Source of the DNA: Clostridiales bacterium
GTDB taxonomy: Bacteria; Bacillota; Clostridia; Saccharofermentanales; Saccharofermentanaceae
DNA: 60,646 bases
Direction of reading: 5' to 3'
Assembly (NCBI GenBank): GCA_017554745.1
Contig: JAFZHS010000029.1
Span: 1-60,646 of the forward strand
Part shown: positions 25,507-33,461 of the stretch, piece after piece
Numbering within the stretch: the stretch's first letter is position 1
Layout: every line of letters begins with the position of its first letter
Position numbers and translations under genes: made by a program
The notes under the pieces: generated by a model
What the model saw: the letters and a program-made list of their open reading frames with translations, nothing else
Databases searched by the model: none
Told to the model about the DNA's origin: nothing

Positions 25507-27138
25507 TCAGAACCCGTTCGGGAAATCGTCATGCGCACCGGCAAAGAAATCATCGCCGCCGTCGATATTCTCGGGCGGAATATCATCATTGTCAGGCATC
25601 GGAGGCTCCGGGATCGGACCCTCATCCGTCGTTATTTTATCGAAATTATAGTTCTGCGCAGCAGCATCGCCGTCCACAGTCCTGGTGTAAGGACTTCCGG
25701 AATCTTCCTGGGGATCCTTCTCGTTGTATTCAATGAACATCGTCTTTCTGGGAACCCACCAGACAGAGTCTCTTCCGGTCTTTCCGTGACGGTTCTTGGA
25801 CAGGTAGATGTAAGCGGGCTTGGCATCGTTGTTGTCCTTGAAATTAACTGTCTGGGGAGCATCGTCATCAGACGTGCCGCCCTCTTCGTCCTTCTTCTTG
25901 TAGTAATCAGGCCTGTCGATAAACATTACGGTATCTGCGTCCTGCTCGATAGCACCTGAATCTCTCAAGTCGGAAAGCTGGGGCGTATGGTCATCTCTCT
26001 GCGCAGCTCCTCTGGAGAGCTGTGAAAGAGCGATTATCGGGATATTAAAATCTTTGGCAAGGATCTTCAAAGATCTCGAGATAGCCGTAACTTCCTCGTT
26101 ACGCGATCTTCCGCCGCCGCCCGGCATCGTCATGAGCTGCAGATAGTCGATGACGACGAGCTTCGGTGCCTTCGCCGGATCAGCGAAAAGCTGCGTGAGC
26201 TTTGACTTCATCGTAACCGGATTGGTATCGGAGTTATCGTCGATATAGATCGGGAAATCAGACAGGAGCCTCAATGCCCTGTCGAGCTGCTGTCTGTCGC
26301 CGTCGCTCATCTTGTGCGAATATATGATCTCGCTTACGGGCTTGCTCATCGAAGAAGACATAAGTCTTGAAGCGATCTCCTGCTTACTCATCTCGAGCGA
26401 GAAAATGGCAACAGGATTCTGGTTGGCAGCTACATTGGCAGCCATGTTGATGGCAAGCGCGGACTTACCCATACTCGGACGTGCCGCAAGGATATTAAGA
26501 GAGCCCGGTCTTAAGCCGCCCAGCATAGAGTCAAGCCTGGGGAAACCGAGCTTGATCTTGCCGCCGCTGTGTTCATCCTTAAGCTCATCGGAGATCTCCT
26601 TCATGGTCGACTTGAGGATATCCTTCATGCCCTCAAAGCCTTTAGTCTCTCCTGCCGATCTGAGATCGGAGATCTTGCTGATGGCATAATCCACGGTCTC
26701 TGCCGCGCGCATGTCGCCGCCCAAGGCCTTTTTCCTGACATCGTCTATGGCTCTGATGAGCTTAGTCCTGTCACTTCTCTCCCTGATGGCTTCGATGTAG
26801 CTGTCAAGCGCGGTCTGTACCGCCGTCTTGTCACCTACCCTGTAGACATATCTCTGCCCGCCGGCTTTATCGGCGAGTCCTCTTCTCTCAAGCTCGGAGA
26901 AAACTGTGATCCTGTCGATCTGGGCATTATCAAGGAACATGTCGGTGATGACGCTGAAGATAGTCTTATTGCGTTCATCGGAGAAGTCACGGTCTTCGAT
27001 CTTATTCTCTACGACCTTAAGGATCGCCGTATTCTTACGCATGCAAAGCGCAAGCAGAGCCATCTCCACTTCCACTTCACCGTTAGAATCAGTGCCCTGA
27101 TCTATAAGATTGTTCAGATAATCCAGATCGTCAGTCAT
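25507..27138 (-). CDS. dnaB: Replicative DNA helicase
   Basis: This is the hexameric 5'-3' helicase of the replication fork. The 543-residue protein has the N-terminal DnaB domain (about 20-125: VEMALLALCMRKNTAI) and the RecA-like C-terminal domain with Walker A ARPSMGKSALA, Walker B LVVIDYLQLM, and RNEEVTAISRSLKILAKDFNIP followed by ALSQLSRG. The tail (about 470-543) is extended, acidic and Pro-rich. No intein interrupts it. It follows rplI by 17 bases, as in many Bacillota, linking ribosomal-protein and replication genes. Confidence 0.96.
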   Translation of the reverse strand: MTDDLDYLNNLIDQGTDSNGEVEVEMALLALCMRKNTAILKVVENKIEDRDFSDERNKTIFSVITDMFLDNAQIDRITVFSELERRGLADKAGGQRYVYRVGDKTAVQTALDSYIEAIRERSDRTKLIRAIDDVRKKALGGDMRAAETVDYAISKISDLRSAGETKGFEGMKDILKSTMKEISDELKDEHSGGKIKLGFPRLDSMLGGLRPGSLNILAARPSMGKSALAINMAANVAANQNPVAIFSLEMSKQEIASRLMSSSMSKPVSEIIYSHKMSDGDRQQLDRALRLLSDFPIYIDDNSDTNPVTMKSKLTQLFADPAKAPKLVVIDYLQLMTMPGGGGRSRNEEVTAISRSLKILAKDFNIPIIALSQLSRGAAQRDDHTPQLSDLRDSGAIEQDADTVMFIDRPDYYKKKDEEGGTSDDDAPQTVNFKDNNDAKPAYIYLSKNRHGKTGRDSVWWVPRKTMFIEYNEKDPQEDSGSPYTRTVDGDAAAQNYNFDKITTDEGPIPEPPMPDNDDIPPENIDGGDDFFAGAHDDFPNGF

Positions 27139-27155
27139 ATTTATCTATGGTCCTC

Positions 27156-27602
27156 TCAGGCACCTGTCTCTACTTCAACATTGATGTCGGCAGATACCTG
27201 CGGGTGGAGCTTGACTCTCACCTTGAACATGCCTGTATTCTTGATAGGGCTTGCGATGACGACCTTCTTCTTGTCGACCTCAAAACCTTCCTTCTTGAGG
27301 CTGTCGGAAATATCCTGGGCCGTAACTGCGCCGTAAAGCCTGCCGTCTGCACCGCCTCTGGCGATGACTTTGAAGACTTTGCCGTCAAGGATCTTCTTAT
27401 TCTCCTGGGCTGCAGCCAGAGCTCTGCGCTCGTGTTCTGCTTTGGCGCCTGTCTGGAGCTTTACTTCGTTAAGATTGGCGGAAGTTACTTCCTTGGCAAG
27501 TCCCTTCTTGAAGAGGAAATTCCTCGCATAGCCGTCGCTTACGTTAACGACCTCATTGGCCTTACCTACATTCTTTACATCCGAAAGAAGAATTACCTTC
27601 AT
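27156..27602 (-). CDS. rplI: 50S ribosomal protein L9
   Basis: This is a 23S rRNA-binding protein at the base of the L1 stalk. The 148-residue protein starts [19 protein letters not shown], continues with [16 protein letters not shown], has the long connecting helix (about 40-75) and a C-terminal domain. Length is standard. The ribosome site GGAGG is well placed. It is separated from rpsR by a 166-bp gap that contains a terminator-like hairpin. Confidence 0.96.
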   Translation of the reverse strand: MKVILLSDVKNVGKANEVVNVSDGYARNFLFKKGLAKEVTSANLNEVKLQTGAKAEHERRALAAAQENKKILDGKVFKVIARGGADGRLYGAVTAQDISDSLKKEGFEVDKKKVVIASPIKNTGMFKVRVKLHPQVSADINVEVETGA

Positions 27603-27640
27603 AAAAACCTCCGCTATTACCCGAATATCTGATTTATTAA

Positions 27641-27696
27641 AACAATCGGGCGATCTCCTAAGAACATATTATATGCCCTGCGATAGCCCGATTGTT
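27641..27696. terminator. Hairpin between rpsR and rplI
   Basis: AACAATCGGGC (27641-27651) pairs with GCCCGATTGTT (27686-27696), an 11-bp stem with a 34-nt loop. On the minus strand it is followed by TTTAATAAAT, and on the plus strand by ATTACATTTTT. It could terminate or attenuate the rpsF-ssb-rpsR message before rplI. A TATAAT on the minus strand within the loop (about 27666-27671) could restart transcription for rplI-dnaB. Confidence 0.6.
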
Positions 27697-27768
27697 ATTA
27701 CATTTTTAAATTATAGCGTAGCAACCGTGATTTTTGTTGATCACGGACACTATTGTCCTAAAAACGGA

Positions 27769-28041
27769 TTACTGAACCGTGTAGGGCAAAAGTGCTACCT
27801 GACGTGCGCGCTTGATAGCTGTTGTAAGCTCACGCTGGTGGATAGCGCATGTGCCTGTCATTCTCTTGGGAAGGATCTTTCCGTTCTCGGAAATATACTT
27901 CTTGAGTGTGACATCATCCATAAAGTCGATCGTCTCAACCTTATTAGCACAGAAGTTGCAGACCTTTCTGCGTGTTCTTCTCTGTCTCATACCACCGGCA
28001 AACTCTCTACCACCGGCTCTGGGTGCTCTGTTCTCTGCCAT
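27769..28041 (-). CDS. rpsR: 30S ribosomal protein S18
   Basis: The 90-residue ribosomal protein binds the 30S platform with S6. The basic N-terminus is followed by [11 protein letters not shown], a Cys pair that may bind zinc, then [25 protein letters not shown] and [16 protein letters not shown]. Length is normal. The ribosome site is AAGGAGAA. It is third in rpsF-ssb-rpsR. Confidence 0.96.
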   Translation of the reverse strand: MAENRAPRAGGREFAGGMRQRRTRRKVCNFCANKVETIDFMDDVTLKKYISENGKILPKRMTGTCAIHQRELTTAIKRARQVALLPYTVQ

Positions 28042-28061
28042 TTTGAGTATTCTCCTTGTAA

Positions 28062-28556
28062 TTAAATCTCAAAGGGAAGCTCACCGGACTGACCTTCGTC
28101 AAAACCTCCGACAGGTGCATCGATCTGCATGTTGGGGGCTGTAGGTGCACTTGCGGCTACTGAATCTGCCATGGGCGGATTGAAAGCCTGCGCAGGTACT
28201 GAAGGCTCCTGGCGATAACCGTCTCCGGATGCTCCGCCTGAAGATTCAACGAATTCTGCCTCATCGACTACGACTTCGGTAATGAATCTCTTCTGACCGC
28301 TCTGCTGATCATCATAGCTTCTGGTCTGAATGCTTCCTACCAAACCGATACGGTTGCCCTTATGGAAGTATTTCTGAATAAATACTGCCGTCTGGCGCCA
28401 TGCGACACAGTTGATAAAATCAGCCTGTCTCTGGCCGTTTGCATCCTTGAAGCGTCTGTCGACTGCTACTGTGAAGTTGCAAAACTGGGTCTGGTTGGAA
28501 GTAAGCTTAACTTCCGGGTCCTTGGTAAGTCTTCCGACTAATTCTACTTTGTTCAT
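28062..28556 (-). CDS. ssb: Single-stranded DNA-binding protein
   Basis: The protein coats single-stranded DNA and recruits replication and repair partners through its C-terminal tip. The 164-residue protein has an OB fold (1-108: [40 protein letters not shown]), a disordered linker (about 109-150) and the tip GELPFEI, a variant of the DDDIPF partner-binding motif with extra terminal residues. It lies between rpsF and rpsR as in most Bacillota. Confidence 0.95.
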   Translation of the reverse strand: MNKVELVGRLTKDPEVKLTSNQTQFCNFTVAVDRRFKDANGQRQADFINCVAWRQTAVFIQKYFHKGNRIGLVGSIQTRSYDDQQSGQKRFITEVVVDEAEFVESSGGASGDGYRQEPSVPAQAFNPPMADSVAASAPTAPNMQIDAPVGGFDEGQSGELPFEI

Positions 28557-28583
28557 TTACTGTTACCTTCCTGTCTTAAGTGA

Positions 28584-28871
28584 TTACTCACCGACACGAA
28601 CAATGAGATAACGGATTACGCCATCAGTGATCTTGAGAACACGCTCAAGTTCCCTGGGGAAATCGCTCTCGGCAGTAAATACTGTCTGAACATAGTAGCC
28701 GTTCTTCTGACCGTCAATCTCGTAAGCGAGCTCACGTGTTCCGATTGCATCAAATGTGTCAATCGTAGCACCTGATTCGATCTTAGCTTTAATTGTGTCA
28801 GTAAGAGAAGCAATACCCTCTTCACCGTTAGCGATGGAAAGGATTGTGATCAAACGATATTGGTTTGCCAT
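28584..28871 (-). CDS. rpsF: 30S ribosomal protein S6
   Basis: The 95-residue ribosomal protein pairs with S18. It has MANQYRLITILS, EIDGQKNGYYVQTVFTA, PRELERVLKITDGVIRYLIVRV. I chose the ATG at 28871: AAGGAGGTG is 6-7 bases upstream. The ATG 9 bases earlier lies too close to that site. A promoter and a structured leader lie directly upstream, consistent with S6:S18 autoregulation known in other bacteria. Confidence 0.95.
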   Translation of the reverse strand: MANQYRLITILSIANGEEGIASLTDTIKAKIESGATIDTFDAIGTRELAYEIDGQKNGYYVQTVFTAESDFPRELERVLKITDGVIRYLIVRVGE

Positions 28872-28945
28872 GTCATTCACCTCCTTCTGGACTTTGCGGC
28901 CCGGTCAAAGCCGGGCAAGGATACCGCCCATATATAAGCGGCATC
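28872..28945 (-). promoter_or_regulatory. Structured leader of the rpsF-ssb-rpsR operon (candidate S6:S18 control element)
   Basis: Two hairpins fill the ~74-nt leader. The first pairs GATGCCGC with GCGGTATC (28938-28945/28920-28927, 8 bp). The second pairs GCCCGG with CCGGGC (28899-28904/28911-28916, 6 bp). They are followed by the ribosome site. An S6:S18-binding leader is widespread in front of rpsF; CCG trinucleotides, characteristic of that motif, occur here, but I did not match the whole consensus. Confidence 0.5.
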
Positions 28946-28949
28946 GAGA

Positions 28950-28979
28950 AGAATAACACAGCAGGAGAGCCAAAGTCAA
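28950..28979 (-). promoter_or_regulatory. Promoter of rpsF-ssb-rpsR
   Basis: TTGACT (28974-28979) and TATTCT (28950-28955) are 18 bp apart. The predicted start is at the base of the first leader hairpin. Confidence 0.65.
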
Positions 28980-29086
28980 GTATTTACTAAGCCTCAAGGC
29001 CGTTCTCGTCGTCTGTGTCCTGCCTAAATCCTTACTGATGTGATTCTAACAACCCCGGATTTCAAAATCTACCCTTTCAGAGCAGA

Positions 29087-29120
29087 TTGAGACTTTGGAG
29101 GCCCGATTGAGACTAGTCTT
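29087..29120. promoter_or_regulatory. TTGAGACT tandem box, copy 1
   Basis: TTGAGACT occurs at 29087-29094 and again at 29107-29114, exactly 20 bp apart, and the second copy continues AGTCTT to make a partial palindrome. The same layout occurs at 55340-55375. The site lies 25 bases beyond the Sua5-fusion stop and about 110 bp upstream of the rpsF promoter. It may be an operator or part of a 3' end. Confidence 0.5.
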
Positions 29121-29144
29121 AAAATATTTTTGTCCTATTAATCA

Positions 29145-30953
29145 TCAGATCCTGGACGCGCCAAGCTCCTTAAGGATGTACGGGAACAGTATTTCGAGCC
29201 ATGCCCCGAGGGCTTTTGCGGTATGAAGATACGTCTCGTAGTTCTCGCCAGACGGGTCAGGAACCGATATGGACATTACTCTTCCTGAAGAATCCTTCAT
29301 GACAAGTCCGTTGGCTGCGGCAAATGTCGACAGGGAGAATACCTTATCCTTTATCTGGGGGAAGGCCTTGATTATCGCAAAGGCCTGTTCGTCCCTTACG
29401 GTCAGGATAAGATCGTTGTCATCGTAGATGGCGGGGTCTGCCCTTCTGGATTCAATAGAGCCCAGGCCGAATCCCGTAAGCTCCTTTACGGCCTTTTCCA
29501 TAAATGCATCAGGATCAAGACCTGACATTGCAGTAAGGCCTGCGGATTCACAGTAGATCTCGAATCCGGCATCGCTCTGACTATTAGAGATATAAGGTTC
29601 ATTCTTCTCTATAAGGCGTCTCATCAGAGATTCGCAGCAGGCCGAAAGAGAAGTGTTGTTGTCATCGATAAAAAGAACAGATGCTGTATATGTATCCTTG
29701 AAAGCATCGATGGGCAGAGGCATTCTCGCAGGTCTTGCGGGAGCGGGCATTCCGGGAGTCAGTTCTTCCTTCTTGCCCGAAGCTTTACCTAGTCTGTTCA
29801 TGTAAGCTGCCGACAATCCTTCGCCGTCAAAGCCCTGGGCAAGGATCACGTCTACTTCCTGGACATCTAAGAATCTCAATCCCTCGAAAAGTCCGTGTGA
29901 CGCGCTCGCGACATCAACGGTCTTGCCGTAAACGCAGAACTCCGTATGGGTGTTTAAAAGCCTATCGTTCATCTTGTCATACATTGCTTTTATCTCTCTG
30001 CCGCAGTAAAGACCGATCCTTGCAAAAGGATTCTTAGCGAGGATATCGCGGGAGCGGAGAATAAACGGAGCCGCGATGTTAACGAGAGCTTTAGCTTCAT
30101 CGTCCGTGAGCTTCTTAAGATCCACGGGCTCATTTGCGGACTTGTCGATCTTGCCGTCAGTACCGATGGCATTGTCGCCTGTGATCTCAGTGCCTTCCGG
30201 CATCTTCATTATCTCGACCTGTGCAAAGGGCGCATAATGGCGGTACTTCATTCCGGGAGCCTTAGGCGTCTCCTTATCAGCCAAAGAGCCTGACATAACA
30301 GTCTCATCTCCACCCAATACTGAATCGATATCCGCCTTTGTAACGGCACCGGGTCTTAAGATGACAGGCTCTTCGCCTGTGCAGTCAACTACGGTGGACT
30401 CGAGTCCGTACTCGGAATCGCCGCCGTCGATTATCGCGTAGATATATCCGTCCATGTCTTCAAGGACTGACCTTGAGCTTGTGGGAGACGGTCTTCCGGA
30501 AAGGTTTGCGGAAGGTGCCGCAACAGGCACGCCGCATTCTCTCAAAAACTTGTTCGCAACAGGATGTGAAGGCATCCTGACGCCTACCGTATCAAGACCT
30601 GCAGTGGTCTGGTCGGAAATCGAATCAGCCTTCTTCATTACGACAGTGATGGGACCGGGCATAAAAGCATCTATGAGTTTTTGTGCGAGAGGCGTGATCT
30701 CTGAGACGATATCCTTGATCTGATCTTTGTCGCCGATATGGCAGATCAAGGGGTTGTCGGCAGGGCGTCCCTTGGCCTCGAAAACCTTCTTTACCGCTTC
30801 GCCGTTTCTCGCATCACACCCCAGGCCGTAAACAGTCTCTGTCGGGAATCCGATGACTTCACCGTTTCTTAAGTGCTCAGCGGCATCCTTTATGGCCTGA
30901 TCGTCGGCTGAATCTATAAGTAATGTCTTTTTATATAATTTCGCGCGTTCCAT
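29145..30953 (-). CDS. Sua5/TsaC threonylcarbamoyl-AMP synthase fused to a degenerate LMW protein-tyrosine-phosphatase-like domain
   Basis: The N-terminal part makes threonylcarbamoyl-AMP for the t6A37 modification of tRNA. The 602-residue protein has the YrdC/Sua5 domain (about 12-210: FPTETVYGLGCDA, KGRPADNPLICHI, PSANLSGRPSPTS), and the Sua5 C-terminal domain (about 235-395, from KYRHYAPFAQVEI). A third domain (about 424-600) is patterned like LMW phosphatases: VLFIDDNNTSLS where VLFVCTGNTCRS is expected, ESAG, DDNDLILTV, and VPDP near the end. Catalytic Cys is Asp430 and Arg is Leu436, so phosphatase activity is not expected. Relatives encode the phosphatase (ywlE) as a separate gene beside ywlC. 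It starts 16 bases after prfA (site AGAGG). Confidence 0.85.
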   Translation of the reverse strand: MERAKLYKKTLLIDSADDQAIKDAAEHLRNGEVIGFPTETVYGLGCDARNGEAVKKVFEAKGRPADNPLICHIGDKDQIKDIVSEITPLAQKLIDAFMPGPITVVMKKADSISDQTTAGLDTVGVRMPSHPVANKFLRECGVPVAAPSANLSGRPSPTSSRSVLEDMDGYIYAIIDGGDSEYGLESTVVDCTGEEPVILRPGAVTKADIDSVLGGDETVMSGSLADKETPKAPGMKYRHYAPFAQVEIMKMPEGTEITGDNAIGTDGKIDKSANEPVDLKKLTDDEAKALVNIAAPFILRSRDILAKNPFARIGLYCGREIKAMYDKMNDRLLNTHTEFCVYGKTVDVASASHGLFEGLRFLDVQEVDVILAQGFDGEGLSAAYMNRLGKASGKKEELTPGMPAPARPARMPLPIDAFKDTYTASVLFIDDNNTSLSACCESLMRRLIEKNEPYISNSQSDAGFEIYCESAGLTAMSGLDPDAFMEKAVKELTGFGLGSIESRRADPAIYDDNDLILTVRDEQAFAIIKAFPQIKDKVFSLSTFAAANGLVMKDSSGRVMSISVPDPSGENYETYLHTAKALGAWLEILFPYILKELGASRI

Positions 30954-30969
30954 ATATACCTCTTAAAGA

Positions 30970-32058
30970 TCACTCTTCGCTTGAAGAAGCATTCTCGGCT
31001 GCCTGTGCCAAAGTCAGTGCATCAACGATCTCATCCAGATCGCCGGCAAGTATCGCATCCAATTTATAAAGTGTCAATCCGATCCTGTGATCGGTAACTC
31101 TTCCCTGATGGTAATTGTATGTACGGATCCTCTCGGACCTGTCACCTGTTCCGACCTGTGATTTTCTCTCGTTGTTATGTGCATCGACATCGGCCTGATG
31201 TGCGATGTCCCACAAACGGCTCTGCAAAACCTCCATGGCCTTTTCCTTATTCTGTATCTGGGATCTCTCATCCTGACATGTAACGACCATACCCGTAGGC
31301 AGGTGCGTAATACGGATAGCAGAAGACGTCTTGTTGATGTGCTGTCCGCCTGCACCCGAAGCTCTGAATCTGTCTATCTTGAGATCATTCGGATTGATCT
31401 CGACGTCAGTGGGCTCGGCCTTAGGAAGGACTGCCACGGTAGCTGTTGATGTGTGGATCCTTCCGCCTGATTCGGTGACGGGAACTCTCTGTACTCTGTG
31501 AACCCCGCTCTCGAACTTCAGTCTGGAATAAACTCTGGGGCCGTCGATCTCTGCAACGATCTCCTTATAACCGCCAAGCTCTGTCGGGCTCTCGTCAACA
31601 ACGCATACATCAAAGCCCTTAAGTGCGGCATAGCCTTTATACATCTTGAAAAGATCACCTGCAAAGAGCGCGGACTCTTCGCCGCCTGCGCCTGCCCTTA
31701 TCTCAAGGATTACGGATCTGTTATCTCTGGGATCGCCCGGCGTAAGATAGATCATGAGTTCTTTCTCAAGATCAGCGAGTCTGTCCTTCGCATCGGCAAG
31801 CTCGGCATTTGCAAGACTTCTCATCTCATCGTCGCCGCCTAAGTCACCGCTCTCAAGGAGCGCGATGATGCCTTCGATCTCTTTTTCGCATGCCTCGTAA
31901 TTCCTGATCGCTTCGACCTGGGGATTAAGCGAAGCAAGCTCTTTGGAATACTTGGTGTATTCTTCGGGGCGTGAAGCAACCGCCGGGTCGCTTAAAGTCC
32001 CGGTCAGTTCTTCATACTTTGCTTTTATGAGATCTGTCTTGCTCTTATCTATTGCCAT
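30970..32058 (-). CDS. prfA: Peptide chain release factor 1
   Basis: The factor recognises UAA and UAG and releases the peptide. The 362-residue protein has the PCRF domain, RAGAGGEESALFAGDLFKMY, and the catalytic GGQ in ASGAGGQHINKTSSAIRITH. Length is normal. The start ATG has no Shine-Dalgarno site and sits only a few bases after TATAAC, so the message may be leaderless or translated weakly. prmC (the GGQ methylase), often adjacent, is not in the window; the Sua5 fusion follows directly. Confidence 0.95.
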   Translation of the reverse strand: MAIDKSKTDLIKAKYEELTGTLSDPAVASRPEEYTKYSKELASLNPQVEAIRNYEACEKEIEGIIALLESGDLGGDDEMRSLANAELADAKDRLADLEKELMIYLTPGDPRDNRSVILEIRAGAGGEESALFAGDLFKMYKGYAALKGFDVCVVDESPTELGGYKEIVAEIDGPRVYSRLKFESGVHRVQRVPVTESGGRIHTSTATVAVLPKAEPTDVEINPNDLKIDRFRASGAGGQHINKTSSAIRITHLPTGMVVTCQDERSQIQNKEKAMEVLQSRLWDIAHQADVDAHNNERKSQVGTGDRSERIRTYNYHQGRVTDHRIGLTLYKLDAILAGDLDEIVDALTLAQAAENASSSEE

Positions 32059-32102
32059 AGTTATACAAAATTACCACATAAAAAATATTATTTCCAATAA
32101 AG

Positions 32103-32129
32103 AAGCTGCCTCTATTACAGAAGCAGCTT
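32103..32129 (-). terminator. Terminator of the GGDEF gene
   Basis: AAGCTGC (32103-32109) and GCAGCTT (32123-32129) form a 7-bp stem with a 13-nt loop. On the minus strand it is followed by CTTTATT. It lies about 30 bases beyond the GGDEF stop and before prfA. Confidence 0.65.
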
Positions 32130-32159
32130 TCTCAAATGCCTTCCACGCGATTAAAAGCA

Positions 32160-33302
32160 TTACCCGTTATCTTCAAAGATGACGATATTCTTACCGTGCT
32201 GTTTTCCGTAGTACATACGCTCGTCGGCTTTTCTGATAACGGCTTCGGGCTCTGTGTAATTCTCCCGGTATTCTTCAAGACCGATGGTGAGGGTTACGAA
32301 GATCTGTTTGCCAAAGAAAGAAGTCGGATTGGATTCTACCGTCTTCCTTAATCTTTCGACTCTTCCCTTAGCAGAAACAAGATCTGTGTCCTTCAGAAGG
32401 ATAACGAATTCTTCACCGCCCCATCTGCAAACATCGCAGCCGGGCAGTTCCTGCCTGATCATCGTTGCCGCATGCTTCAGGACTTCGTCACCTGCATCAT
32501 GGCCATAAGAATCGTTTACACGTTTGAAATCATCAAGATCACAAAACGCAACGCAGAAGCGGGTATATGTATCACCTTCCATAAGCGTCTTTACGAGCGG
32601 CAAAAAACCTCTTCGGTTCAAAAGGCTCGTAAGGGCGTCCTCATGCGCATCTGCCGATAACTGTTTATTCTTTTCTTCGAGATTAATAACCATATTCTCG
32701 GTCGAATAGATATATATCGTGTTATAGAAAATAACTGAGAAGATCATCGCGAACGCGGAGAAGATAACCAATATCAAGGTTATCACGGGAGAAACATCGT
32801 AGACCGGCTGGATCCCGAAGAATACGACATAGGTTACTACGAACACCGCGAAATTCAACAAGAGCATTATAACAAGGCTCATTCGTCTCTTTCCCTGGAA
32901 CATCTTGCTCCCGAAGTAGATCATTATCGGAACAATAGAGAACATGAAGAAATAGGTTCCGCATCTTATTCCAATGTAATAAGTGGAGACAACCGTGTAA
33001 GTATTTACTTCCAAAATGATGCTGGCATATACCGGCATGTTATACCTGAGTCTGCATAAGATCATGCAGACAACATATATGATCACACTGACTACATTAA
33101 ACACCGCAAGCGGGGTTACATCGGCGATCAGAAAGATGATCAAAAGGAATGCATGGACAAGACCCATTACTCCGACCGTGATCTCAGGAGTGTTGGTAAC
33201 GAGGAAGCGCAATACATCATTGAGTGCGATCTTTTTGCCGCTCACGATTTTCTTATTGTCTGCTGCAGTACTCATACGGATCTCATTTCTGTTCATTATC
33301 AA
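32160..33302 (-). CDS. Membrane GGDEF-domain protein (probable diguanylate cyclase)
   Basis: The protein is predicted to make cyclic di-GMP from two GTP. The 380-residue protein has a basic N-terminus, about six membrane spans (about 40-205), a short coiled region (about 205-220) and a GGDEF domain (about 225-375) with DDFKRVNDSYGHDAGDE and the active-site CRWGGEEFVILL. The RxxD product-inhibition site five residues before GGEEF is absent (PGCD there), so feedback control may be lacking. The start is uncertain: several Met lie within the first 12 residues and no strong ribosome site precedes any. Confidence 0.9.
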   Translation of the reverse strand: MIMNRNEIRMSTAADNKKIVSGKKIALNDVLRFLVTNTPEITVGVMGLVHAFLLIIFLIADVTPLAVFNVVSVIIYVVCMILCRLRYNMPVYASIILEVNTYTVVSTYYIGIRCGTYFFMFSIVPIMIYFGSKMFQGKRRMSLVIMLLLNFAVFVVTYVVFFGIQPVYDVSPVITLILVIFSAFAMIFSVIFYNTIYIYSTENMVINLEEKNKQLSADAHEDALTSLLNRRGFLPLVKTLMEGDTYTRFCVAFCDLDDFKRVNDSYGHDAGDEVLKHAATMIRQELPGCDVCRWGGEEFVILLKDTDLVSAKGRVERLRKTVESNPTSFFGKQIFVTLTIGLEEYRENYTEPEAVIRKADERMYYGKQHGKNIVIFEDNG

Positions 33303-33421
33303 AACTTATAACGTTTCTTGATAACTATATTTTCACAGATAAAAATGAATAATCCTATGATGAAACTATTAATATTTTGTGAGTTATGGTGAACAGGATT
33401 ATTATTTCGAAGCATAAAAAA

Positions 33422-33445
33422 GGCGCTCCCGCAAACGGGAGCGCC
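33422..33445. terminator. Strong terminator behind the cyclic-nucleotide-binding gene
   Basis: GGCGCTCCCG (33422-33431) pairs with CGGGAGCGCC (33436-33445) around CAAA. On the minus strand TTTTTTAT follows, ending the gene at 33462-34373. Confidence 0.92.
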
Positions 33446-33461
33446 TTTAAGATAAATCGTT

